This document shows, in pieces, positions 43,692 through 54,030 of a stretch of 64,000 bases of DNA (the stretch's first letter is position 1; each line of letters opens with the position of its first letter). The translations under genes were made by a program, and so were the position numbers. A model generated the notes under the pieces. It saw only the letters and a program-made list of their open reading frames with translations. It made no database searches and was not told the origin of the DNA. The stretch is from Planktothrix agardhii NIES-204 (GTDB lineage: Bacteria > Cyanobacteriota > Cyanobacteriia > Cyanobacteriales > Microcoleaceae): contig AP017991.1 in the NCBI GenBank assembly GCA_003609755.1, forward strand, positions 4,079,001 through 4,143,000. The letters run 5' to 3'.

Positions 43692-45956
43692 CTAAATAGT
43701 CAAATCATAAATGGGAATGATCTCTGCACCAAAAGATGCGATCGCATTTTTATCTTCATGGTCTAAAACAATTCGGGCTGTTAAATGGGGGAGTAAACCC
43801 TGGGCTTGAAGATCGGTTAATTGTCCAGTTAGCAAAATTTCTAGTGCTTCTGTCACATCTAATTCAGTCTCCATTAATAAATTCATAATCAGGCTAGATA
43901 GAATTAAATTTGCATCTTCATCGGGGATATTTTGACTATTGATATAGAGGGTAATTTGACTTTTATTCGGTAGAGAAGCGATCGCTTTAAATACCTCCGC
44001 TAACTCTAAATAGAGGGTTTCTTCGGGCTGTTGCCAATCGGGAAATACAATATAATTTTGTTCTTTAAGTTTCCACAATTCCCAACTCCCATTTTTTAAC
44101 TCAATACCTCGCCAATCTAGCAATGTTTCTAAGGAAAACTCTGGAATTTCAATGCCATCAAACTTTTCAATAATCGCTAAGTTTTCCAGATCTAAACTAA
44201 TTCGACCTTGGACAATAGAAAGCAAATTTAACCACTGGGGTTGAGTTAACTCACCGAGGAGCGAAATATCCGGCCCTTGTTCGATATCTAACTCCTCCTC
44301 CATTAATAGATTCATGACCACACTCGATAAAATTAAATCCGCTTCTTCATCAGCCATATTCTGATGATCAATGAGTAGTTTAATATGACTTTTATCAGGA
44401 TGGTTAATCAGTGCTTTAATAACCCGCATTAATTCTGAGCAAACCGATTCTTCAGGCTGTTTCCAGTCGGGAAAGATAATGAGATTAATCTCTTTTAATT
44501 CCAGATGAGTTACATCAGATACTAATAACACTTGTAAACGCTGGAGCATTTCTTGAGCGTCGGTAAAATTGGGAACAAAACCCAATACTTGATTCACAGC
44601 ATTTTCAGCTAAACCAATATTTTGAACCCGCTCTGCTGCTTGAGCTAGATACCAGAAAACCCGCCAATGATTACATCCTAAATTAATTGCATTTTGCAAC
44701 TCAGAAATAGCTTGATGATTTCGATCCTTATTGATGAGAACTAATCCTAACCACAATCTTAAATAACCATCATTCAGATAATAATCTCGATATTGATGAA
44801 CTCCTCCCTCTCCTAAACCTAATAAAATAGATGATTCAGCAATTTGTTGTTCTGCTGCTAATAAATGTTCAATATTATCGGACGTTAAACTAACCGTAAA
44901 AGGCTGTGCTTGATGCCCTAAAGATTGAATAAAAGCCCTAGCCCCCATAAACTTATCAGAGGGTATAACTACATCTAATAAAGATAAGGGTTGGTCTAAT
45001 AAAGTCGAACCCATTGGGATTCCCCATTCTCTTTTTTGCTTGGGTAATTGCATCAATTTTTGATAAATGGGGTTAAGCTGTTTCGCGGCATTTTCTGCCC
45101 CAAATAATTGTTGTGCATATTCTTTAGCATTGCGCCCTAGTCTCAATCTTTCTTCGGGATGATGATACAGATATTCAATCGCTTGGGTATACTCCGATTC
45201 ACTTTGAGCCACTAATCCAGTATAATTATTAATCACTAATCGTTTAATTCCGCCATGGGGAAAAACAACCGGGGGAATGCCTGCATACATGATTTCTTGT
45301 AAGTTCAATTCGGCGGCTGCATAGGTATCTTCACACAAAGGATAGCCGTAGATATCTAAAGTTTCAATCACAGATTTAATATCTTCAACAAATCCCCTGA
45401 AATCAAATTTTTCAACGGCGCCAATTTCCTGGGCTTGTTTTTTTAGATAATCCTCCGCTCCCCCGCCACAAACAATAAACTGTACATTGGGAATATCAAC
45501 AGCAGCACTTATGGATACATAATTTTGGTGCATTTTGCTGAAGCTCACACTGCCAATATAGCCCACATTAAAAGTATCATGGGGTTTAGGTTTAACATCT
45601 ACAACCCGCTCAAAATCGGCCGCATCGTACACCATGCCAATTTTTTTAACTCTGACTTCATTGGGGAGTTTTTGAAATACCGGAAGTTCGTAGGAATAGG
45701 GATTACAAGGAATAGCAAAATCCCCATAATCAACTAAATCTTTTGTAATCACTTGAGGGGGGTATTCTCCTGCGACATGAAACCAGATTAATAACCTCAT
45801 TTCTGGGAGTTCTGATTGCAAAAACTCAAAGAGTTTAGGAGTATTCCAATAATGAATTTGGACAATATCAACATCCTCTATGACTTTTAAAATAGAAGCA
45901 TAGCCAGATGTTGGTAAAAACTTCATACCTGAACTTTCAGCCAGTTCTAAAGCCAT
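43692..45956 (-). CDS. GT-B glycosyltransferase with TPR and two copies of an unknown domain
   Basis: 754 residues. Residues about 1-300 form a family-4-like GT-B transferase: GYIGSVSFSKMHQNYVSISA starts the donor-binding half, and the EX7E-type region is LNLQEIMYAGIPPVVFPHGG. Residues about 380-475 are TPR-like. Two copies of a roughly 100-residue domain follow, each starting with FPDWKQPEE or FPDWQQPEE and containing ILSS(V/L)(V/I)MNLLME. The ATG at 45956 is the first start after a stop, but the in-frame residues just upstream (VTPIVSLKSPDP) look like protein. The N-terminus of the GT domain may therefore be missing. Confidence 0.78.
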   Translation of the reverse strand: MALELAESSGMKFLPTSGYASILKVIEDVDIVQIHYWNTPKLFEFLQSELPEMRLLIWFHVAGEYPPQVITKDLVDYGDFAIPCNPYSYELPVFQKLPNEVRVKKIGMVYDAADFERVVDVKPKPHDTFNVGYIGSVSFSKMHQNYVSISAAVDIPNVQFIVCGGGAEDYLKKQAQEIGAVEKFDFRGFVEDIKSVIETLDIYGYPLCEDTYAAAELNLQEIMYAGIPPVVFPHGGIKRLVINNYTGLVAQSESEYTQAIEYLYHHPEERLRLGRNAKEYAQQLFGAENAAKQLNPIYQKLMQLPKQKREWGIPMGSTLLDQPLSLLDVVIPSDKFMGARAFIQSLGHQAQPFTVSLTSDNIEHLLAAEQQIAESSILLGLGEGGVHQYRDYYLNDGYLRLWLGLVLINKDRNHQAISELQNAINLGCNHWRVFWYLAQAAERVQNIGLAENAVNQVLGFVPNFTDAQEMLQRLQVLLVSDVTHLELKEINLIIFPDWKQPEESVCSELMRVIKALINHPDKSHIKLLIDHQNMADEEADLILSSVVMNLLMEEELDIEQGPDISLLGELTQPQWLNLLSIVQGRISLDLENLAIIEKFDGIEIPEFSLETLLDWRGIELKNGSWELWKLKEQNYIVFPDWQQPEETLYLELAEVFKAIASLPNKSQITLYINSQNIPDEDANLILSSLIMNLLMETELDVTEALEILLTGQLTDLQAQGLLPHLTARIVLDHEDKNAIASFGAEIIPIYDLTI

Positions 45957-45979
45957 TGGATCAGGGGATTTCAGGGAAA

Positions 45980-48900
45980 CTATTGGAGTAACTTTTCTTC
46001 AACATTGGGGTTTAGGGGAAATTGATTGGGTGTTGTGAACCAAACGCCCGTGTAATCAATTTTATTTAAGTTAAATTGTAGATGGTTTTGTGCTTCAAAT
46101 TCATGCAACGCTTTTTTACAGCCTTCCCAATGACCATAATCATCAACTTGGATAAATCCATCATTGACAACCCGATCAAAAAACTGTTCCAAAATCACTT
46201 TTGTCGATTCATACCAATCACCATCGGCGTGTAAAAGTGCAATCACCCCAACGGGATTTCTAAATTGAGGTAAGGTGTCTTGAAAATAGCCTTTGACCGT
46301 CCGAACAACATCAGAAACTCCTAATTGGGTGCAGAGATTTAAAACCTTGGATTCGGGGGCTGCACAACTGCCTTTTCCCCAACCTTCTAATTCCGCCGCC
46401 ACCCCGTTAGATTTATCTTCTTCTGTGGGTTCGGGTAATCCTTCAAAGGAATCAAACGCATATAAGATTCGGGGCAGTTTACTATAGCGTTTCATAACAG
46501 CAGCCATCAACGCCGTTGAGCCTCCATCGGCAACGCCACATTCTACAAAATTCCCGGGAATATTATCAACACAAACTTTTTTTGCTAGAGAAAACAGGGA
46601 ATATAAGCGTTGTTCACTTAGTCCTGTATTATTCTGAACTAGCTGGAATAATTGTTGAAATTCTGAATAGTCTGGAGGGGTTGATTTTGCTTCAACGGGG
46701 CTGAATTGTTGGGATATAAACTGAGGCGTTAATGAGGATATATCAGCCTGAGTTAGCTTTTTCAAATAACCATTAGTTCCCCAGGTTAAGTTATATCCAA
46801 AAAAGTCGCAATATTCTCCATCAATTTCATATTCATTACGATGTTCTGATAAGAAGGCTTTTAAGGCTTTATGGGGGCCGCTATTATAGGAGATATCCTG
46901 AACAATATCAGAAATAATCCCATCTTCAACAACGATATATTCTCCTTGATCTAAATAAGGATGGAAGAAATCTAATACCGCTTTACTGGTAGTAAATGAA
47001 TGATCAGCATCCTCAATAATTAACAAAGGCCGGGGTAAGGAGTTAAGCAATTCTGGGGATAAAGTTTCTCCTAAATTACTGCCATCTCCTTCTAAAAAAG
47101 TAAGGCGAGGGTGAGACACTTTAGTAACTTTAACAATATCAATCGAATAAACATGACCTTCAATGCCAAAGTTATTTATTAAATCCCCAAACCATAGACC
47201 ACTTCCCCCACTTTTAGAACCAATTTCTATAATAGTTTTAGGTTTAATATTCCAAATTAAAATGGGATAGAGGGAAAAATCAAACGGATTTTTTTGTAAA
47301 GGAACTCCTTTATAGGAAAAATTATGTAAAGCATTTTGAATCGACATCATCAAGTCGTAGGGTAAAGCCGTATTCCAGGGCCGTTCGTGGGTAGGAATGG
47401 GTGCTTTTTTCGGTCGAATTAATGATTGAGTTAAGGATTTTACTTGGGCTTGAGCTTCGGGATGAGAAGGATTATTTTCTAGCTCCTGTTGAGCCGCTTC
47501 TAATGCTTCTTCATATCGACCTACTTGACTCAAACAAATAGCTCTAAGATAGTGCATTCCCGGGATAAATACCCCCGATTCCGTTGTGGATTCAGCTAAC
47601 CGTAAAGCTGCTACTCTCTCGCCTTTATTGAGTAAATTAATAGCCGTGTCAATTTGGGTTTTTATTTTCTGTTTTGCCTCTAATGATAACTGTTCTAATA
47701 GTTGTTTTCCTCGGTGGTGATTTCCCTGAAAACTCAAGAGATTTTTTAGGGAATGAATTGAGTCCGAAAGTTGACCAAGGCGAGCTTGAGCAACAGCTTG
47801 AGGATAATAAATTTCTATTCTTTCTGGGGAACTTTCTAAGACTTTTTTGAATAAATTGAGAGCTTCTAAATTCTGATGATTGTTCAGATATTCAATTCCC
47901 TGGGATAAAATAGTTATACTATTTTGATTTTCTTTCAGTTGAGTTTGAGATACAGCAGAACTAAACATAATAGCCTCAGTCAAGTGATCAGATTGAGCAT
48001 TACGGAGCACAACATTAGGATGTTGTAGTGGAAAACCCATGGATTTTAGGGGTAAATTAGCAAGTTGAGAGTCTCTTTTTGTATGGGTTGCATCTTCTCT
48101 AAAGCCAATATTGGAAACTAAATTAACATTGGGAAGAATCGTTAAGCCTCCATGAACCCAACAAGCAAATGTCCAAGCATAATCCCAGGTATCAAATCCT
48201 TGATAAGCACCCTGAAAAATATTTGACCAATAGGCAACTACTTTAGGATTTTCTAAGATCTTTTCTAAGGCTTTATCATCTCTGATTGTTGGCCATAATT
48301 TCATCTCTAAATCATAGAGTTTCCATGATCTTCCCCAACTTGCCCAACCCCAGATATGATTATATCGAGAAAAGTAGTAACTTTCCTGTTGATAATTTTG
48401 CCCAAATTGAAAGTTATTTCCTGAGATTGCCATGATTTTTGGCTCATGACGATAACGTTCTAATAATTCTTCACAAAATCGAAAAAAGGTGACATCTGGT
48501 AAGCAATCATCCTCAAGAATAATGGCTTCTTCAACGGTATTAAATACCCAATTTAATCCACTCGAAACCCGATGACGACAGCCTAAATTAATATCAGAAT
48601 AGTTGGTTAAAACTTCACAATCCCAATCCACTTGATTAATAATAGCTCGAGTTGCTGCACATTTTTCGACTTCACCGACTACATCCAATCGAGGGCCATC
48701 GGCAATTACTAGAAGTTTTTCGGGTTTAACCTGACGAATCACATTAAACACTTGCTGTGTTGTATCAGGTCTGTTGAAAATTATTAAACAAACAGGAGTT
48801 TTGAGTTTTGGTTTTTGTTCACTTTTAAAGATAGCTGTTACTGGATAACTCGCCCCTGGTTTTATTGCTTCTGCATAAATTGACTCATGCTTTCTGGACT

Positions 48901-49453
48901 CTAAATCTAACCCTGGTTCAAAATCTCTGAGTTTCACATTTTCAAATCCACCATGAGCAATGACTTTTGGTAAATTTTCTTCATCAAAAAGATAACGATG
49001 ATGACCGTCCATATAAGCAATATAGTTAATAAAATCTATTTTGGAATGATAGTGATAAGCCGGTGTATAAAGACAATATTTTTGCGGATCAAATTGTTCG
49101 GGATTTTGATAGGATTCTATATAGATTCTGGCGTTAGGAACAGCAATTTTAAAAATTCCTCCCGGTTTCAATATCCGATAGCATTCGGACAGCAAATTCA
49201 GCATTGGATAAGGAAAATAAAAGTGTTCAAATAGATGAGATGAATAAATTTCTTCTACACAGTTATCAGGAAAAGGTAAGGGTTGTGATAAATCCATACA
49301 TAAATCACTTTTGGGATCTAAATCCATTGTGATCCACCCCTCCATTCTTTTTTGTGAAGAACCCAACTCAATTTTAATAGGTCTTCCGCTTTCCAAAAGA
49401 AACTTAATTAGATGCTGGTTTTTTGAAGCAATCTGTGATAAAAAGTTACTCAT
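45980..49453 (-). CDS. Multidomain methyltransferase-glycosyltransferase-TPR-CmcI-TylF protein
   Basis: 1157 residues with, in order: a SAM methyltransferase domain (about 20-180; IKIELGSSQKRMEGW, SHLFEHFYFPYP), a GT-A-like domain (about 215-490; VCLIIFNRPDTTQQV, AIILEDDCLPD with a DD metal site), TPR repeats (about 520-690), a cephalosporin-hydroxylase/CmcI-like Rossmann domain (about 720-900; IIEIGSKSGGSGLWFGDL) and a TylF/macrocin O-methyltransferase-like domain (about 940-1145; NFVECGVADGGSTALMAAV). All four catalytic-type domains keep their glycine motifs. A role in building a methylated glycan is inferred. It is 23 bases upstream of the glycosyltransferase gene. Confidence 0.8.
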   Translation of the reverse strand: MSNFLSQIASKNQHLIKFLLESGRPIKIELGSSQKRMEGWITMDLDPKSDLCMDLSQPLPFPDNCVEEIYSSHLFEHFYFPYPMLNLLSECYRILKPGGIFKIAVPNARIYIESYQNPEQFDPQKYCLYTPAYHYHSKIDFINYIAYMDGHHRYLFDEENLPKVIAHGGFENVKLRDFEPGLDLESRKHESIYAEAIKPGASYPVTAIFKSEQKPKLKTPVCLIIFNRPDTTQQVFNVIRQVKPEKLLVIADGPRLDVVGEVEKCAATRAIINQVDWDCEVLTNYSDINLGCRHRVSSGLNWVFNTVEEAIILEDDCLPDVTFFRFCEELLERYRHEPKIMAISGNNFQFGQNYQQESYYFSRYNHIWGWASWGRSWKLYDLEMKLWPTIRDDKALEKILENPKVVAYWSNIFQGAYQGFDTWDYAWTFACWVHGGLTILPNVNLVSNIGFREDATHTKRDSQLANLPLKSMGFPLQHPNVVLRNAQSDHLTEAIMFSSAVSQTQLKENQNSITILSQGIEYLNNHQNLEALNLFKKVLESSPERIEIYYPQAVAQARLGQLSDSIHSLKNLLSFQGNHHRGKQLLEQLSLEAKQKIKTQIDTAINLLNKGERVAALRLAESTTESGVFIPGMHYLRAICLSQVGRYEEALEAAQQELENNPSHPEAQAQVKSLTQSLIRPKKAPIPTHERPWNTALPYDLMMSIQNALHNFSYKGVPLQKNPFDFSLYPILIWNIKPKTIIEIGSKSGGSGLWFGDLINNFGIEGHVYSIDIVKVTKVSHPRLTFLEGDGSNLGETLSPELLNSLPRPLLIIEDADHSFTTSKAVLDFFHPYLDQGEYIVVEDGIISDIVQDISYNSGPHKALKAFLSEHRNEYEIDGEYCDFFGYNLTWGTNGYLKKLTQADISSLTPQFISQQFSPVEAKSTPPDYSEFQQLFQLVQNNTGLSEQRLYSLFSLAKKVCVDNIPGNFVECGVADGGSTALMAAVMKRYSKLPRILYAFDSFEGLPEPTEEDKSNGVAAELEGWGKGSCAAPESKVLNLCTQLGVSDVVRTVKGYFQDTLPQFRNPVGVIALLHADGDWYESTKVILEQFFDRVVNDGFIQVDDYGHWEGCKKALHEFEAQNHLQFNLNKIDYTGVWFTTPNQFPLNPNVEEKLLQ

Positions 49454-49508
49454 TAGTTAAACCCTCTTTACAATTTATAAATCTAATAATTAGAATTTGA
49501 TCTGAATT

Positions 49509-50336
49509 TTATTGATCTTGATCCGGTTTGGGATTCATGACGTGAAAACATCCTTTACCCAAAAGAGATTTTTTCTGGCTGGGCAGTTCCTGATTATCTA
49601 AAATATCAAGCTTTTTAAAGAATAGTGAAGTACAGTTTTTATAGGTATAACAGGGAATCGGTCGATTATCTTGGGTTACAGGTTTACTCTGATACAGTGA
49701 ATTAAGCCACCCTGATGTCAGGAGATAATTAATTCCTGGGGGAAGATTGGCTGCAATCTCATACCAATTTAACGATAAAATTAGGCTGTGAGCTACAAGA
49801 ATCGAGAAACCTATTTCTACTAACTCTGGATAATCTAAGAGTAAATTTCTGCCTAAATTAGCTGCTTCTGTAAATCTTTGAGCATGAAAACATTGGTGTG
49901 CAAGTTGTAACTTAAAGATTTTTTGTTCCTCATTTACAGTAGATAATAATTTATATCTTTCTGTATTTTTAATTGTTTCTAAGGTAATTGAAGGGATTAT
50001 TTTCAACCATTCATTGAGTTGCTTTTCGTCAACATTACTTCCTAAAATTTTGTAATTAGCTGTTATAATAGCGTTGAACCATTCTTCAAAATTTTCTGGA
50101 CTAATTAAGCTAATATCTAGCTGTGTTTCTAATTGTTCATCTCCTTCTAACAGTAAGTTCATAATCACACCTGATAAATACAGGTCAACCTCTTGACTAG
50201 AAATACCATTGTAATCAATAAGGACAGATAGATTACTTCTGTCATGATGTTGGAGAAATACTTTTGTTATTGTTTCCAGTTCCAACAAAAGATCTGATTC
50301 TGCTTGTGTCCAGTTTAACAGAACTAAAAAATTCAT
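49509..50336 (-). CDS. Protein with a third copy of the unknown glycosyltransferase-linked domain
   Basis: 275 residues. Residues about 1-110 match the repeated domain of the 43692-45956 gene (LNWTQAESDLLLELETI, IMNLLLEGDEQLETQLDISL). A TPR-like stretch follows, then LTSGWLNSLYQSKPVTQDNR, which resembles the lead-in of certain SAM methyltransferases. The usual continuation is then lost, and a Lys/Cys-rich tail ends the protein. It may be a shortened relative of a larger TPR-methyltransferase. It is 55 bases upstream of the large fusion gene on the same strand. Confidence 0.6.
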   Translation of the reverse strand: MNFLVLLNWTQAESDLLLELETITKVFLQHHDRSNLSVLIDYNGISSQEVDLYLSGVIMNLLLEGDEQLETQLDISLISPENFEEWFNAIITANYKILGSNVDEKQLNEWLKIIPSITLETIKNTERYKLLSTVNEEQKIFKLQLAHQCFHAQRFTEAANLGRNLLLDYPELVEIGFSILVAHSLILSLNWYEIAANLPPGINYLLTSGWLNSLYQSKPVTQDNRPIPCYTYKNCTSLFFKKLDILDNQELPSQKKSLLGKGCFHVMNPKPDQDQ

Positions 50337-50564
50337 AGACTAGGATGCTTTGAAAGATCGCTGTTTACAGTATACCCTGTTGTTTTCGGAAAATGATCAT
50401 TTTTGTTTGATTCTTGTTTTTCCGATGTCCTACTGTATGCTCATTGATCTTTTGAGGGTATAGTAAAACCCGGGACTCAATAATTGCTAAGATGATTAAT
50501 ATGTTAGAATAAAATTAATTAATTCTTTATTGTTCGATCACAAACCTACATTGCTTCTGAAAAA

Positions 50565-53500
50565 ATGAGATATCTAAATTTCTTAGAAAAATTATCACCC
50601 ATCAATCAAAAGAAAAAGTTACTGGAGCATGGCTCAATATTATTTAAAAACTTACAGTCATTTTCAGAAATCTTAGAAAACGAAGAATTAATGATTGTTT
50701 CTATTTTATTAAATTGGGCAGTTGATGATTTAGAAGATCAGGAAATTTATTGTCAACTTGGGGTAAATTCTTTTAGCACTTTAATTTCTGCATTAATCAA
50801 CCATCCTGACTGCATGGCTTATGTAGTTGATTCGTTCTACGAGAAAAACAACTCAAGCAATTATGAAGATCTAGTTAATAATTTAGATGATCTTAACTTA
50901 ACTGAACAAGTCTTTCTCTTTGATCAAGATCCCGAAGAATTTTTATTAGAATTAAAAACCGTTGATTTTGAAAATAAAATTGGGGTATTTGTATATGATT
51001 GGAAAAAAGATTATCGTTCTGTTTTCTATAGTTTATTGTTAATTAAATCCTTTCTATCTGATCAATCTTTAATAATTATTGAGGGGTTTAATCACCCATC
51101 TGTACAGCAAGCGATCGCAGATTTTCTGACGGCAAACCCTGAATTTTTAATTGAGAAAGAGTTTTTGTCTCAGTCTGATCAATCTATTACTGTTGGCAAT
51201 GTAAGGGTTATTTTAAGTCGAGATATTAATAGAAATATCAGCCTAGAGTCATCGGTTATATTTAATTACCGTCAACCTCAAATAATTGAAAGAATTTCAC
51301 AAATTGAGCAATTAGAAGACTTGTTAGAAACCATTTATCAAGAGGCTGTAAAATTACACCAGGAATATAAATTTAATCAAGCTGAAAGTAAATATAAAAT
51401 ATTTTTAAACTGGAATAAAAATCATCTGGAATCTTGGATTAATTTAGGTCAATTATATTATCAAACCGAAAATTATCAGCAATCTTTACAAGCAAGTTCT
51501 CAGGTTATTGAAATTGATCCCCAAAGATTTGAAGGCTACTATAACTTAGGTCAATGTTTGGAAAAATTTAATCAAATTTCACAAGCGATCGCAGCCTACC
51601 AAAAAACAATCCAATTAAAACCCGATCATCTTGATGCCTATAATAACTTGGCTAATATCTTAACACAACAAGGGCAATTTATACAAGCGGAAACCGTTTA
51701 TCGTCAAGGGATTAATATTAACCCTAACCATTTTGGCAGTTACTTAAACTTAGGTAATCTCTTTTTATTGCAAAATCAAATAGAATCAGCCTTAGAAAAT
51801 TATCAAATTGCTTTACAAATTATTCCCAATAATCCTGATATTCTGCACAATTTAGAACTAGCTAAAGAAAGGCAACAAAACCCCGCACCCTATTATAGCA
51901 GTTTTGGCGATCGCTTATATGAATTAGGGAATTATCAAGGTGCGATCGCCCAATATCAAAAACTACTGGATTTACAACAGGGAGATGTTAATATTTATGA
52001 AAAAATCCATCAATGTTACTGGAATTTAGGAGAATATGATATTGCAATTAATAGCTTAAAAACAGCCATAGAGCTTTATTCTAAATTTGCACCTCTCCAC
52101 TTTACCCTAATTACCAATCTTCTCTATCAGGGAAGAACAGAGGAAGCAGCTACACAAGCGAAAATTGCCTTGGAATGTTTACCGAAAGATTATACTTTTA
52201 CATTGCTTAAAAATTTAATAGTTCCGATGTTTTATCACTCCGTTGAGGAAATCAGCTATTATCAAGAACGGTTTAACAAAGGATTAAAAACCTTAATTGA
52301 AACAACAGATTTTAATGATTCTGAAACCTTGGAACCAGCGTTTTTAGGAATGGGAAGATTTACTAATTTCTACCTGGGTTATCAAGCGAGAAATATTATA
52401 GAAGAACAACGGATTTATGGTGATTTCCTCCATCAGATGATGTCAGCAAAATATCCCCAATGGGTGCAACCGTTAACCCTACCAACAGTTGAGAATAAAA
52501 TTAGAGTTGGATATGTTTCTAACTATTTGCATTGTTATAGCGGGTCACTTTGGTTAACGGGTTGGTTGCGCTATGCTAACCCTGAGCATTTTGAAATTTA
52601 CTCTTATTATACTGGTAATTCTCCCGATCCAGTTACGGAACAATTTCGACAATATAGCTATAAATTCTATCATATTCCAGACAATTTAGAAGCGGTTGCT
52701 GAACAAATTTTAAAGGATAAACTGCATATTTTAGTCTATCCAGAAATTGGCATGAACCCCCCAACAATGGAACTCGCCGCCTTGCGTTTAGCACCTATTC
52801 AATGCACCGCTTGGGGTCATCCAGTAACATCGGGACTACCCACTATTGATTATTTTCTTTCTAGTCAATTAATGGAACCAGAGAACCCCCAGGAACATTA
52901 TTCAGAAACGTTAATTTTATTACCGAATATTGGGGTTGCTTATCCCAAACCGCAGGATATTCCAGCGTTAGTTAAAACTCGCGCAGATTATGATTTACCA
53001 GAGGATGCGGTGATTTATTTATGTTGTCAAGCACCCTTTAAATATCTTCCTCAATATGATTATATTTTACCAGAAATTGCGGTAAAAGTTCCTAATGCTA
53101 AGTTTTTATTTTTCCGAGGAACACTATTAAATGATCGGTTAAAACAAGCATTTGCTAATTATGGGTTAAATTATCAAGATTATTGTTTACATAGAAACGT
53201 CCCTAAACGGTTTGATTATTTGATGTTAAATTTGCTTTCTGATGTGTTTTTAGATACTTTTACTTGGTCGGGAGGAAATACATCTTTAGAAGCGATCGCT
53301 TGTAATTTACCCATTGTAACTTGTCCTGGGGAATTTATGCGCGGACGCCATGCTGATAGTTTCTTAAAAATGATTGGTTTAACCGAAACAATTGCAGAAA
53401 ATGAAGCAGAATATGTTAAAATAGCAGTTAAATTAGGATTAGATTCTGTATGGCGCAAAACAATTTCTGAACAGATGAGCGATCGCCATTATCTAATTTT

Positions 53501-53591
53501 TGATGATCAAGTTTGCGTGGCTGGGTTAGAGGAGTTTTATCAAACCGTTGTCGCTGCTTCGGCGCTATTTGATTTGTCCTCAAATCAGTAG
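50565..53591 (+). CDS. TPR / GT41 O-GlcNAc-transferase-like protein, large form
   Basis: 1008 residues. An N-terminal region of unknown fold (1-240) is followed by about six canonical TPRs (RFEGYYNLGQCLEKFNQISQ, HLDAYNNLANILTQQGQF). A C-terminal GT41 domain follows from VGYVSNYLHCYSGSLWLTG, with APIQCTAWGHPVTSGLPTID and SDVFLDTFTWSGGNTSLEA. Unlike the pair at 36789-41276, it has the WGHP form of the motif and real TPRs, so it is a different subgroup. It diverges from the 275-residue gene across 228 bases. Confidence 0.88.
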   Translation: MRYLNFLEKLSPINQKKKLLEHGSILFKNLQSFSEILENEELMIVSILLNWAVDDLEDQEIYCQLGVNSFSTLISALINHPDCMAYVVDSFYEKNNSSNYEDLVNNLDDLNLTEQVFLFDQDPEEFLLELKTVDFENKIGVFVYDWKKDYRSVFYSLLLIKSFLSDQSLIIIEGFNHPSVQQAIADFLTANPEFLIEKEFLSQSDQSITVGNVRVILSRDINRNISLESSVIFNYRQPQIIERISQIEQLEDLLETIYQEAVKLHQEYKFNQAESKYKIFLNWNKNHLESWINLGQLYYQTENYQQSLQASSQVIEIDPQRFEGYYNLGQCLEKFNQISQAIAAYQKTIQLKPDHLDAYNNLANILTQQGQFIQAETVYRQGININPNHFGSYLNLGNLFLLQNQIESALENYQIALQIIPNNPDILHNLELAKERQQNPAPYYSSFGDRLYELGNYQGAIAQYQKLLDLQQGDVNIYEKIHQCYWNLGEYDIAINSLKTAIELYSKFAPLHFTLITNLLYQGRTEEAATQAKIALECLPKDYTFTLLKNLIVPMFYHSVEEISYYQERFNKGLKTLIETTDFNDSETLEPAFLGMGRFTNFYLGYQARNIIEEQRIYGDFLHQMMSAKYPQWVQPLTLPTVENKIRVGYVSNYLHCYSGSLWLTGWLRYANPEHFEIYSYYTGNSPDPVTEQFRQYSYKFYHIPDNLEAVAEQILKDKLHILVYPEIGMNPPTMELAALRLAPIQCTAWGHPVTSGLPTIDYFLSSQLMEPENPQEHYSETLILLPNIGVAYPKPQDIPALVKTRADYDLPEDAVIYLCCQAPFKYLPQYDYILPEIAVKVPNAKFLFFRGTLLNDRLKQAFANYGLNYQDYCLHRNVPKRFDYLMLNLLSDVFLDTFTWSGGNTSLEAIACNLPIVTCPGEFMRGRHADSFLKMIGLTETIAENEAEYVKIAVKLGLDSVWRKTISEQMSDRHYLIFDDQVCVAGLEEFYQTVVAASALFDLSSNQ

Positions 53592-53703
53592 GGGTTGCTT
53601 ACGAATATTCATGATTCTGATAACAACATCTATCCGAGAGGAATAGGCAATGGTCAATAGGAAAGTTGCCTATTCCCCATTACCCATGGAAAACAATTGA
53701 CCA

Positions 53704-53886
53704 TTAATTATGATCAGAATCTGGAAAAGTCCGCTTAAATTCTTCAATTAATTCATCAATTTCCTCTAGGGCTTGATTAACGTCTATTCTAAGAGTTCCT
53801 AAATTGGGTTTTTCCAAAAGTTTAACGAGGGATTCTCGTTTACCTTCAATTAAAGCCACTCTTTCCCTAATAGTATTTGCATCCAT
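53704..53886 (-). CDS. Small coiled-coil protein
   Basis: 60 residues, almost wholly helical and heptad-patterned (RERVALIEGKRESLVKLLEK, QALEEIDELIEEFKRTF). A GAGAGAGGAAAAAA ribosome binding site precedes the ATG. Function is unknown; it could be a small structural or regulatory protein. Confidence is limited by its length. Confidence 0.5.
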   Translation of the reverse strand: MDANTIRERVALIEGKRESLVKLLEKPNLGTLRIDVNQALEEIDELIEEFKRTFPDSDHN

Positions 53887-54030
53887 GTTTTTTTCCTCTC
53901 TCAGTAAATCAGTTATTAATTTAACATTATTAACCCTTTGTGGTTGAAATTAATCTCTAATTAGGCCCTGCTGAAGCAAAAGATCCCATTTGTTAGACCC
54001 TGATTGATTCTAGGGACTGATGAAAGCCTA

